64,000 bases of DNA, taken from positions 5,521 through 69,520 of the forward strand of contig CAVIFY010000008.1 of NCBI GenBank assembly GCA_963642245.1, in the 5' to 3' direction. The position numbers and the translations under genes were made by a program. This stretch comes from CAG-217 sp963642245 (GTDB taxonomy: Bacteria > Bacillota > Clostridia > Oscillospirales > Acutalibacteraceae). The notes under the pieces were generated by a model. The model had not been told where the DNA came from. It did no database searches and saw nothing but the letters and a program-made list of their open reading frames with translations. Shown piece by piece: positions 34,379-42,602 of this stretch (positions are counted from its first letter, which is position 1; every line of letters starts with the position of its first letter).

Positions 34379-36070
34379 TTGGAAAATACAGATCGACTGT
34401 GTATGAATTGTTTTGCACCCCTGACCGCAGGCAGCGTTTGCCCCGGCTGCGGGTTTGATAACGATCAGGAGAACGACACCAGCTTTTTGCCCCTGCGCAC
34501 GGTGCTCCAGGATCGGTATGTGCTGGGCCATGTGCAGGCCTGGGAGAGCGACGCTGCGGTGTACGCCGCCTTTGATCGCACCTTGCAGGCCCCCTGCGTG
34601 GTGCGGGAGTTCCTGCCCAAGGGCATTGCCAATCGGTTGGAGGGCAACCGGGATGTGCATGTGCGGGAGCGTTTTCGCAAGAATTTTGATGGGTATAAAC
34701 GGTCTTTTGCCACCCTGTGGCAGACCATGATGCAGCTGCGCACCCTGGCGGCGGCACTGCCGGTGTACGATGTGTTCCCGGCCAATGAGACGGTGTATGC
34801 CGTGTCGCAGCCGGTGGACGGCGTGCCCCTGCGGGAGTTTTTGCTGCGCACCCCGGAGGGCTATATCTCCTGGGAGCAGGCGCGCATTATGTTTATGCCG
34901 GTGCTCACCACTCTGGAGGCGCTCCACGATCGGGGCGTGATCCACGGCTCCATTACGCCGGACAATCTGCTGCTGTGTCCGGACGGCAAGGTGCGGCTCA
35001 AGGGCTTTTGTATTGCCCAGTGCAACACGGTGCAGTCGGACCTGGAATTTAATTTGAACGAGGGCTACACCGCCATTGAGCAGTACGACAATGACCGCAA
35101 AATGTGCCCGGCGACGGATATTTACGCCTTTTCTGCCTGTATTTACCGGGCGCTGGTGGGCAGCAATCCGCCGGACGCGCCGTCCAGAGAGACCAACGAC
35201 AAGCTGATGATCCCCAACAAGATCGCAGAGAGCATTCCCACCCATGTGATCCGCGCCCTGGGCGCCGGGTTGCAGATCTATCCGGAGAACCGGGCACAGA
35301 GCGCAGCCCGTCTGCGGGAACTGCTGAATGCGGCTCCCTCGGTGGTGGCCCAGGCAGCGGAGGCGGCCCAGCCGCCCCAGCCGGAGCCGAAACCCCAGCC
35401 TGCACCCCAGCCGGATGTGCGCCACAGCACCGCCCCGGCAGAGAAGCCCAAGGGCGGCAAAAACAAGGCCATCATCATTGTGCTGGTGGTGCTGATCGTG
35501 GCTGCCGTGGCAGCGGGTATTTATGTGGTGAAGTTCTCCGGTCTGGTAGACAGCGGAGAGAATACCACTCAGGCGGCGTCCTCTGTGAACTACACCGTGC
35601 CGGACTTTGTGTCCGCCGGGTACACCCAGAGCGATATTAAGAACAACGGCGCCTGGAACAAGCAGTTCTCCATCACCTATGACGCCCAGTATTCCGACAA
35701 AGCGGAGGAGGGCGTGATCATTGCCCAAAGCGTGAAGAAAGGCGAGAGCGTGGCTCAGGGCACCCAGATCGTGCTGACGGTGAGCAAGGGGATCCAGACG
35801 GAGGAAGTGCCGGATGTAGGCGGCCTGGATGTGGCCGAGGCCAAAAAGCAGTTGGAGGACAAGGGCTTTAAGGTGACCACCGTGACCGTGTACAACGACG
35901 GCAGCTACAAAGAGGGCACCGTGAAGAGCGTGTACGGTATGACCCCGGACGCCAAGAGCACCGCTGCCGTAGGCAGCGAGGTGGTGCTCCAGGTGTACGG
36001 CACCGAGCAGACCACCACGGAGCCGGAAAGCACCACCAAGCCGGAGACCACCGTGCAGGAAGTGCAGTAA
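34379..36070 (+). CDS. Zinc ribbon - pseudokinase - membrane helix - PASTA protein
   Basis: A 563-residue protein. Order: a zinc ribbon (CMNC and CPGC, Cys 8, 11, 21, 24); a Ser/Thr kinase-like fold (about 45-315); a Pro/Ala linker; one membrane helix (about 362-384); and two extracellular PASTA repeats (about 400-470 and 475-545), the type that binds muropeptides or lipid II. The kinase part has lost its catalytic residues. The ATP-binding VAIK Lys is Arg76 (VVREFLP), the HRD Asp is Ser191 (HGSITPDN), DFG is GFC (209-211) and the Gly-rich loop is absent. It is therefore probably a wall sensor or scaffold rather than an enzyme. The start is a TTG at 34379, about 8 bases after GGAGGG; an upstream in-frame TTG would overlap that site. 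Confidence 0.88.
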   Translation: MENTDRLCMNCFAPLTAGSVCPGCGFDNDQENDTSFLPLRTVLQDRYVLGHVQAWESDAAVYAAFDRTLQAPCVVREFLPKGIANRLEGNRDVHVRERFRKNFDGYKRSFATLWQTMMQLRTLAAALPVYDVFPANETVYAVSQPVDGVPLREFLLRTPEGYISWEQARIMFMPVLTTLEALHDRGVIHGSITPDNLLLCPDGKVRLKGFCIAQCNTVQSDLEFNLNEGYTAIEQYDNDRKMCPATDIYAFSACIYRALVGSNPPDAPSRETNDKLMIPNKIAESIPTHVIRALGAGLQIYPENRAQSAARLRELLNAAPSVVAQAAEAAQPPQPEPKPQPAPQPDVRHSTAPAEKPKGGKNKAIIIVLVVLIVAAVAAGIYVVKFSGLVDSGENTTQAASSVNYTVPDFVSAGYTQSDIKNNGAWNKQFSITYDAQYSDKAEEGVIIAQSVKKGESVAQGTQIVLTVSKGIQTEEVPDVGGLDVAEAKKQLEDKGFKVTTVTVYNDGSYKEGTVKSVYGMTPDAKSTAAVGSEVVLQVYGTEQTTTEPESTTKPETTVQEVQ

Positions 36071-36097
36071 GATAAACGAAAAATAAAAATAAGACAA

Positions 36098-36136
36098 CAC
36101 GGCGGCGGAGCCATCAGGGTCCGCCGCCGTGCTTTT
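36098..36136. terminator. Bidirectional terminator between pseudokinase and ygbA-like genes
   Basis: CACGGCGGCGGA (36098-36109) pairs with TCCGCCGCCGTG (36120-36131). A T-run follows on the plus strand and an A-rich stretch precedes it. Confidence 0.9.
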
Positions 36137-36146
36137 TGTTTGGCGC

Positions 36147-36512
36147 TTATTTTTGTTCCGTTTTGGCTGCCGCTTTGGCCTTTTTCTTGGCCTTAATGAC
36201 GCCCTTAACGGTCTCTATGCCGTGAATGGAGCCTACCAGCGGGTGGTAGAGCATAATGCGCGGGCCGGAATAGCGCATAACGGCCCGGATCTTCTCCCGC
36301 ATATCCGGCTTGTAGCAGTGGCAGGGGCACTGGGAGCAAAAGTTCTTGTCATTGCCCCAGCGGCAGTGATCCAGCCGAAAGAGGGCGTAGTCCGTCAGCG
36401 CCTGGCAGTCCGGGCAAAGCCCGCCCCGCTTGGTCTTGTGCACTCCGTGGCAGTAGATCTTGACCATTTCCGGCAGCATTTCTTTTTCTCTGGTAATGCG
36501 GTCCTTTTTCAT
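36147..36512 (-). CDS. YgbA-like Cys-rich protein (nitrous oxide-stimulated promoter family)
   Basis: A 121-residue protein whose first 90 residues match the YgbA family: MVKIYCHGVHK, GLCPDCQAL, HCRWG, FCSQCPCHCYKPDMREKIR and VMRYSGPRIMLYHP. Its nine or so cysteines suggest iron-sulfur or zinc binding. The C-terminal tail is Lys/Ala-rich. In enterobacteria the family is induced by nitrosative stress; its biochemical role is not settled. It overlaps the stop of the ABC exporter gene by 4 bases and ends the operon that begins with the NEAT protein, hinting at a link to heme or metal handling (inference). Confidence 0.82.
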   Translation of the reverse strand: MKKDRITREKEMLPEMVKIYCHGVHKTKRGGLCPDCQALTDYALFRLDHCRWGNDKNFCSQCPCHCYKPDMREKIRAVMRYSGPRIMLYHPLVGSIHGIETVKGVIKAKKKAKAAAKTEQK

Positions 36513-38170
36513 GACAATCTACCTCTGTACACGGTGTACGCCTGATCGGCGATCTTGGTGGTGGACTTGCGGTGGGACACCAGCACAATGCTCTTGCCCT
36601 GCTTGGCCCGGTCAATGGACTTTAAGATATGCCCCTCGTTCAGGCTGTCCAGATTGCTGGTGGGTTCGTCCAGCAGGATCATGGGCGCGTCGCTAAGGAA
36701 TGCCCGTGCCAGTCCGATCCGCTGCTTTTCCCCGTCGGAGAGCAGGTCGCCCAGTTCGCCGACGGAGGTGTCGTACCCCTTGGGCAGGGTCAGGATAAAG
36801 TCGTGGATAGACGCCTTTTTGGCGGCCTCCTCCACCTGGGCGCGGGTGGCGTTCTCGTTGGCGATCTTAATGTTATTCTCAATGGTGTCGTTAAACAGCT
36901 GGGTCTCCTGGCTCACCAGACTCTGGTTTTGGCGCAGGGAAGCGGTGCGAATGTCTTTAATATTCTCGCCGGACATGGTGACGGCGCCGCCCTGCACATC
37001 CCAAAAGCGCATCATCAACTTCAGCGCCGTGGATTTGCCGGAGCCGCTGGGGCCGTTGATGGCAATGATCTTGTTCTTTGGAATATCCATGGTAAAGCCG
37101 TCCAGGATCTGCTCCCGGTCATAGGCAAAGTCTACCCCATCGCAGGCCATACCGTTAAAGTCTACGGCCTTGCCGTCGGTGTTCTCCGCCACGGCCGGGC
37201 TTTCGTCCAGAATGGACAGCACCCGCTCGCCGGCGGCCAGAGTGTGGGTCAGGTTGCCTGCCAGGTTGGACAGGGCCGCTACCGGGCCAAAGGAGCTCAT
37301 CATGGATACGGTGGAGACGATCAGACCGTCAAACCCGATGGCGCCCGCCTGGTACAGGCCAATGGCCACCAGCAGCATGGCCACGGAGAAGAAGATGATG
37401 GCCATATCCGTAATGGACACAGTGTGGCCCTCAATTTTTTTCAGCCGCTTTTGCAGGGCGTTTAAGTGGTCGGTGCGGTGGTTCATCTCCTCCAGCCGTG
37501 CGTCGGTGGCATTGTAGCGAATGCTCTCCAGCAGGCCGCGCATACTGTCCAGCACATAGCCGGACAGGGCGCCGGAACTTTCCCGATAGGTCATACCGAT
37601 GTTTTTATTGAATTTAGAGGACAGCAGGGGAATGGCCACGCCTACGGTCAGGTACGCCGCCAGCGCCACCAGCGCCAGCCAGGGGCTGTACCGGCCAATG
37701 AAGATCAGCATAACCAGGCTGGTCAAAAAGGCAATGCAAATGGGCGAGATGGTGTGGGCGTAGAATACCTCCAGCAGCTCAATGTCGCTGGTGATCAGCG
37801 AGATCAGGTTGCCCTTGTCCTTGCCCTCCAGCTTGGCGGGGGCCAGGCGGCGCAGAGCGCGGAACACCTTGTCCCGGATCAGCGCCAGCAGCTTAAAGGC
37901 GATATAGTGATTGCAGGCCTGTTCGCCGTAGTGGAGAAAGCCCCGCAGCACGGCGAATACCAGTATGCAGGTGCAGCCGGTGCCGATGGCGATGCCGCCG
38001 CCGATCCCTGCCGCCGTCAGCAGGGTCATACTGCCGGCCACTGTGATCTGAATGGCACAGAGAAAGCCGGTGACCCCCAGGAATACCGCCAGCACCATAA
38101 ACAGGGCCAGGGGCTTGACCAGGGTGATCAGGCGCATCATGATCTTCAATCCGGATTGCTTGCGTTTCAT
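36509..38170 (-). CDS. ABC transporter, fused permease-ATPase (half of a heterodimer)
   Basis: A 553-residue type I exporter-like protein with six membrane helices (about 15-310) and a nucleotide-binding domain: Walker A GPSGSGKST (about 370), Q-loop SLVSQETQLF, signature LLSDGEKQR (LSDGE instead of LSGGQ) and Walker B MILLDEPTSNLD. It directly abuts the second half-transporter gene (its ATG follows that gene's stop), so the two likely form a CydDC-like heterodimer. Substrates of such pairs include thiols, heme and peptides. The position behind an ECF importer and NEAT protein favours a heme- or metal-linked role (inference). Confidence 0.88.
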   Translation of the reverse strand: MKRKQSGLKIMMRLITLVKPLALFMVLAVFLGVTGFLCAIQITVAGSMTLLTAAGIGGGIAIGTGCTCILVFAVLRGFLHYGEQACNHYIAFKLLALIRDKVFRALRRLAPAKLEGKDKGNLISLITSDIELLEVFYAHTISPICIAFLTSLVMLIFIGRYSPWLALVALAAYLTVGVAIPLLSSKFNKNIGMTYRESSGALSGYVLDSMRGLLESIRYNATDARLEEMNHRTDHLNALQKRLKKIEGHTVSITDMAIIFFSVAMLLVAIGLYQAGAIGFDGLIVSTVSMMSSFGPVAALSNLAGNLTHTLAAGERVLSILDESPAVAENTDGKAVDFNGMACDGVDFAYDREQILDGFTMDIPKNKIIAINGPSGSGKSTALKLMMRFWDVQGGAVTMSGENIKDIRTASLRQNQSLVSQETQLFNDTIENNIKIANENATRAQVEEAAKKASIHDFILTLPKGYDTSVGELGDLLSDGEKQRIGLARAFLSDAPMILLDEPTSNLDSLNEGHILKSIDRAKQGKSIVLVSHRKSTTKIADQAYTVYRGRLS

Positions 38171-39907
38171 TTAGGCTTCCTCCTTTGCGTATTTTTCCAG
38201 TTCCGCCTGGGTGTTGTAGAGCAGGCTGTACTTGCCGCCCCGGTCCATCAGCTCCCGGTGGGTGCCGCTCTCGGCGATCCGCCCGCCGTCCAGCAGCAGG
38301 ATCTGGTCGCTGGTGACCACATTCTCCAGCCGGTGGGAGATCAGGATCACGGTCTTGACCTTGGCCATTTGGTGAATGACGGTCATAATGTCCTGCTCGC
38401 TCTCTGCGTCAATGTTGGAGGTTACCTCGTCAAAGATATAAATGGGCGTGTTGTGCAGCAGCGCCCGGGCGATCGCCAGCCGCTGGCGCTGCCCGCCGGA
38501 GAAGTTGCTGCCCTGCTGGGTCAGCGCCGTGTCCAGCCCCTGCTGCTCTTGCAGGAAGGACCACAGATTGACCATTTGCAGCGCCTCGATCATACGCGGA
38601 TCGTCTGCTGCCGGGTCTGCCATTTGCAGGTTCTCCCGCACGGTGCCGGTAAAAATATAGCTGTTAAAGTTCACAGCGGTGGTGTTTGCCATCAGCGCTT
38701 GTTCGCTGATGTCCCGCACCTCTGTGCCGCCCAGGGTCAGGCTGCCGGTGTAGCCCTTGGTGGTGCCGCACAGCAGCGATGCCAGCGTGCTTTTGCCGCA
38801 GCCGGACTCGCCTACAATGCTGGTGAGCTTGTGCCGGGGAATGGTGGCGGAAATGCCGTCCAGCACCGTCTTTTCACCGTCGTAGGAGAAGGTCAGGTCC
38901 CGCAGCGCCAGGTCTGTGTCAAAGCTGGTCGGCACCGCAGTGCCGTGGTCCTCCTCCGGGGTGTCCAGCAGCTTAAACAGCTTGTCGCTGGCGGCCATAC
39001 CGTTCATGGCCACATGGAAGAAAGAGCCCAGCAGCCGCAGGGGCAGGAAAAAGTCTGCGGCCAGCATAATGATCAAAAACGCCTGGGGCAGGGTGATGGT
39101 GCCGTTCTTTACCTGTATGACGGAGATCACCACGCCCACGGCGCTGCCTGCGTAGGCCACAATGTCCATGACGCTGACGGAGTTCAGCTGCATGGTCAGC
39201 ACCTTCATGGTAATGCGGCGGAATTCCTCTGCCTTTTCGTTCATCTCTTTGTTTTTGCGTTCATCTGCCTGATAGACCTTTAAGGTGGTCAGTCCCTGGA
39301 TATTTTCCAGGAAGGTGTCGCCCAGGTTCACATACACGCCCCAGTATTTGCTCAGCAGGCGCTTGGCCAGCTTTTGCACCGCCACAATGGACAGGGGGAT
39401 CAGCGGCACGCAGATCAGCAGCACCAGCGCCGCTTTCCAGCTGACGAACACCAGCACCGCAAACAGGGTGATGGGCGCCAGCATGGCAAAGAAGAACTGG
39501 GGCAGGTATTTGCCAAAGTACAGCTCCAGCTGATCCACGCCCTCTACGAACACTTGCAGCACCTCGGAGGTGGACACCTTTTCGTGATAGGCGGCGCCCA
39601 TACGAGTGAGCTTTTTGTACATTTTTTGGCGCAGCACCCGCTTTACCTCGCCGGAGGCGTAGAAAGAGGCCTTAGAGCTGTAATAGCCGCACAGGTAGCG
39701 CACCGCCATCACCCCGGCAATGCCGCACAGGGCGGGCAGCAGGGTCCTTGCCGTAAATACGGTGCCGGCCAGAATTTGGGCCAGCAGGTGGGACAGAATG
39801 AACATCATACAGATGTTCGCCACCGTGCGCAGCCACTGGGCCAGCACGGTGAGGGCAATGTACTTCTTAGAGGACGGTACTTGCCCGATCAGTCTGGTTT
39901 TGATCAT
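38171..39907 (-). CDS. ABC transporter, fused permease-ATPase (partner half)
   Basis: A 578-residue type I exporter-like protein: membrane domain about 20-310, Walker A GESGCGKSTL (about 370), signature NFSGGQRQRLAIARALL and Walker B IYIFDEVTSNID. The canonical LSGGQ-like motif here complements the altered one in the partner, as in heterodimers with unequal ATP sites. AAGGAG precedes the ATG. It lies 32 bases behind the ECF ATPase gene in the same direction. Confidence 0.88.
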   Translation of the reverse strand: MIKTRLIGQVPSSKKYIALTVLAQWLRTVANICMMFILSHLLAQILAGTVFTARTLLPALCGIAGVMAVRYLCGYYSSKASFYASGEVKRVLRQKMYKKLTRMGAAYHEKVSTSEVLQVFVEGVDQLELYFGKYLPQFFFAMLAPITLFAVLVFVSWKAALVLLICVPLIPLSIVAVQKLAKRLLSKYWGVYVNLGDTFLENIQGLTTLKVYQADERKNKEMNEKAEEFRRITMKVLTMQLNSVSVMDIVAYAGSAVGVVISVIQVKNGTITLPQAFLIIMLAADFFLPLRLLGSFFHVAMNGMAASDKLFKLLDTPEEDHGTAVPTSFDTDLALRDLTFSYDGEKTVLDGISATIPRHKLTSIVGESGCGKSTLASLLCGTTKGYTGSLTLGGTEVRDISEQALMANTTAVNFNSYIFTGTVRENLQMADPAADDPRMIEALQMVNLWSFLQEQQGLDTALTQQGSNFSGGQRQRLAIARALLHNTPIYIFDEVTSNIDAESEQDIMTVIHQMAKVKTVILISHRLENVVTSDQILLLDGGRIAESGTHRELMDRGGKYSLLYNTQAELEKYAKEEA

Positions 39908-39939
39908 GTTTGACTTCTCCTTATTTTTTGATCTGTTTA

Positions 39940-41343
39940 TTAAGACCGGTTCAGGTATTCGGTGGCCAGGCGGCAGTCTCCCTCCTGCCGAATTTGGCCC
40001 TCTTGCAGGATCACCACCCGGTCCGCCAGCGCCTGGGCGCAGCGTTTGTCATGGGTGATGGTGACCACGGCTGTTTGCCTGTCTCGGTTCATTTGATTGA
40101 TAGCGTCCACGATCTTGCACAGATTGGCAAAGTCCTGGCCGACGGTTGGCTCGTCTAAGAAGAGCACCCTTGGCTCTCCGGCACAGATGGCGGCAATGGA
40201 CGCCCGCCGCTTTTGCCCCTCGGACAGGGACTGGGGGTGCCGTTCCTCCAGCCCTTCCAGCCCAAAGGCGCGGATCATCTCCTCTGCCTTTTCCGGCGAG
40301 GTGGCGCGGTAGGCGATCTCGCTGCGCAGGGTGGGCATAAACAGCTGATAGGTGGGATTTTGGTACACATAGCCCACCCGGGCGAACCACTTGCTGCTTA
40401 CCTTGTCCGTCTTTGTCAGAGTTTGGTGCAGGGTGCCGCCGTCGGGCTTATTCAGCTTTGCCAGGGTGCGCAGTAGGGTGGTCTTGCCGCAGCCGTTCTC
40501 CCCCAGCAGTACCAGCCGTTCCCCGGCGTGAATATCCAGGTCCACACCCTTTAGAATGGTGCGCCCGCCGGCGGAAAAGGTCAGTCCCCGGGCGCTGAGC
40601 AGCGTTTCGCCGCAGGTGCCCTTGTGATTTGCGGGCACCGCTTGCATACCCTGCTCCATCCGGTGGGTGGTGCTGTCTGTGTGCAGGGTCTTGTCTGCGA
40701 TCCACAGCACCCGATCCACATATTGCCGCACCACATCCAGCCGGTGCTCTACCAGCAGCACCGCGTAGCCCTGGTCCGCCAGGGTGCGCAGGGCGCCCAG
40801 CAGAATGTGGGCGCCGCCGGTGTCTAAGTTGGCCAGCGGCTCGTCCAGCACAATGACCTTTTGGCCCATAGCCAGGGTAGAGGCGGTGATCAGCCGCTGC
40901 TTTTGCCCGCCGGACAGGGTGCGGGTGCGTGCCGCCGGATCCAGCTCCAGCAGTCGGGTGCAGCGGGCAATGCGGCTTTCGATCTCTGCCGGGGGCAGTT
41001 GGCAGTTTTCACAGCCAAAGGCGATCTCGTCCGCCACAAAGTCGTAGATGATCTGCTCGTCTGCATTTTGCAGCACGGTGCCCACCCGGGCGGCTCTGGC
41101 GCTGATCTTTTGGTGGGTCACATCGTGGCCGTCGATCTCTACCGTGCCGGTGCATTTGCCGCCGTTTACAAAGGGGATCACCCCGTTGATGATGGACAGC
41201 AGGGTGCTCTTGCCCTCGCCGGACAGGCCGGACAGCAGCACCAGCTCCCCATAGGCAATGTCCAGGTCTATGTGCTCCAGCACATTCTCCTTGGCGCCGT
41301 CATAGCGGAAGGTAATGTCGCGCAGGCGAATGGCTACGCCCAT
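39940..41343 (-). CDS. ECF transporter double ATPase (fused EcfA-EcfA')
   Basis: A 467-residue cytosolic protein with two ABC ATPase domains in one chain. The first has GLSGEGKSTL, LSGGQKQRLITAST and VIVLDEPLANLD; the second has GENGCGKTTL, LSEGQKRRASIAA and VLFLDEPTVGQDF. It energises the T and S components encoded upstream. The start is the ATG at 41343: GGAGG lies 9 bases before it, within the last codons of the T gene, with a 10-base overlap. Longer in-frame translation to 41826 reads the T gene in the wrong frame and is not real. Confidence 0.93.
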   Translation of the reverse strand: MGVAIRLRDITFRYDGAKENVLEHIDLDIAYGELVLLSGLSGEGKSTLLSIINGVIPFVNGGKCTGTVEIDGHDVTHQKISARAARVGTVLQNADEQIIYDFVADEIAFGCENCQLPPAEIESRIARCTRLLELDPAARTRTLSGGQKQRLITASTLAMGQKVIVLDEPLANLDTGGAHILLGALRTLADQGYAVLLVEHRLDVVRQYVDRVLWIADKTLHTDSTTHRMEQGMQAVPANHKGTCGETLLSARGLTFSAGGRTILKGVDLDIHAGERLVLLGENGCGKTTLLRTLAKLNKPDGGTLHQTLTKTDKVSSKWFARVGYVYQNPTYQLFMPTLRSEIAYRATSPEKAEEMIRAFGLEGLEERHPQSLSEGQKRRASIAAICAGEPRVLFLDEPTVGQDFANLCKIVDAINQMNRDRQTAVVTITHDKRCAQALADRVVILQEGQIRQEGDCRLATEYLNRS

Positions 41344-42020
41344 ATCCAAACACCTCCCCCAATGCACAGCGCCGCCGTGCACCCGGCAAATACAAAGTCC
41401 CGGGGTTTGATCTTCACTTCCCTGTACACGCTGCCGGTGCCGTCCAGTGTAAAGGCCCGGGTCTCCAGCGACAGGGACAGGGTGTCGGATATATTGATGA
41501 TCCGCATGACCAGCGGAATGAGAAAGGCCCGGTAAATGCAGGAGGGGCGATACCAGCTCACCTGGGCGCCGCGCACCTTCATAGCTTCCCAGATCTGCTT
41601 CATCTCCGTTGCCAAAATGGGAATAAAGCGCAGGGTCACCAGCATACCCAGGGTCAGTACCCGGGGACAGCCCAGTCCGGTCAGGCAGCGGGTCAGGTCG
41701 CAGGGGGAGGTGCTCACCATGGGCACGGCGCACAGCCCCAGCAGGAGCATACGCAGCAGGGTTTGCCAAAAGGCCTCGGCGCTGCGGTTGGTCAGGAAGG
41801 ACAGCCCGCCGATCACCAGCCCGCACAGGGCCATAATAACGGTCATCTTCCAGGTGCTGCGCCCCATACCGAACAGGCAGTAGAGCGCAAAGACGGCACC
41901 TGCAAAGGCAAAGGCCTCCAGGTGCCGGGAAAAGAGCATACCGAATACCAGTACCACCAGCGACACGCCAAAGGATACCAGCGGGTAAAACGGTCGTTTG
42001 ACTTCAAAGGTCTCAAGCAT
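41334..42020 (-). CDS. ECF transporter T component
   Basis: A membrane protein of about 228 residues with 4-6 helices that couples the S component to the ATPases. The cytoplasmic coupling helices hold the family-type motifs MKVRGA (AMKVRGAQVS, about 155) and LETRAF (LSLETRAFTLDG, about 185). I prefer the ATG at 42020, which has GGAG 9 bases upstream and overlaps the S gene stop (ATGCTTGA). An ATG five codons upstream at 42035 is the alternative. Confidence 0.9.
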   Translation of the reverse strand: MLETFEVKRPFYPLVSFGVSLVVLVFGMLFSRHLEAFAFAGAVFALYCLFGMGRSTWKMTVIMALCGLVIGGLSFLTNRSAEAFWQTLLRMLLLGLCAVPMVSTSPCDLTRCLTGLGCPRVLTLGMLVTLRFIPILATEMKQIWEAMKVRGAQVSWYRPSCIYRAFLIPLVMRIINISDTLSLSLETRAFTLDGTGSVYREVKIKPRDFVFAGCTAALCIGGGVWIWA

Positions 42021-42588
42021 GGTCTTCTTCTCCATAGGGCTTCAGCTTGCCGGCTTTTTGCAGCTCTGCCGCGATCTTCATACCCACGGCGGCGCCTACA
42101 AAGGACAGCGCCACGGTGCCGATGGAGGTGAGCACGGACACGGTGGGGTTCGCCAGCAGCTGGCTGTAGCTTTGGCCGCCCAGCCAAATGCTGAAGAGCA
42201 CGGACACCGGCAGGGACAGGGGCATATAAATGCCGGTGGTCACCAGCACGGCGTTCTTTTTCTTGTAGCCGCGGAAGATCAGCAACATCAGCAGCTCCGC
42301 CACAATGGCGGAGATAAAGTTGTTAAAGAACATCACGGTGGAGAAGAACACCAGCGGCGCGCCGGAGAACAGGCCGATCACCGTCAGCGCGCCGGGCTTG
42401 CGCACCTTCATCAGCCCAATGGCTACAAAGATGGAGTAGATGGGCGCTGCCACCATATTGCGCAGCCCAAAGAGGGTGGTGTGCATCACCAGGGGCATGG
42501 TAATGCCGCCGCACAGGGTCATGGCTGCGGACAGCACCGCCAGGAATACAAAGTCTTTGACCTGGAATTTTTGAAACACTTTTTTCAT
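42013..42588 (-). CDS. ECF transporter S component, MptD/Trep_Strep-like family
   Basis: A 191-residue substrate-binding membrane protein with five to six helices (FVFLAVLSAAMTLCGGITM; TVIGLFSGAPLVFFSTVMFF; VGAAVGMKIAAELQ). I recognise the MptD-like (Trep_Strep) S-component family, members of which have been tied to heme uptake in lactic acid bacteria and streptococci (recalled knowledge, not checked). It is encoded with its own T and ATPase genes, so this is a dedicated (group I) ECF system. AGGTG precedes the ATG, 14 bases after the NEAT gene. Confidence 0.82.
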   Translation of the reverse strand: MKKVFQKFQVKDFVFLAVLSAAMTLCGGITMPLVMHTTLFGLRNMVAAPIYSIFVAIGLMKVRKPGALTVIGLFSGAPLVFFSTVMFFNNFISAIVAELLMLLIFRGYKKKNAVLVTTGIYMPLSLPVSVLFSIWLGGQSYSQLLANPTVSVLTSIGTVALSFVGAAVGMKIAAELQKAGKLKPYGEEDHA

Positions 42589-42602
42589 AGAACACCTGCG
42601 CT

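Noticed and set aside
37466..39283. A 605-codon plus-strand frame across the two ABC transporter genes
   Set aside because: It spans two real genes on the other strand and its composition is that of an antisense shadow.
41344..41826. An N-terminal extension of the ECF double ATPase
   Set aside because: This stretch is the T-component gene read in another frame; a GGAGG site and ATG at 41343 give the normal start.
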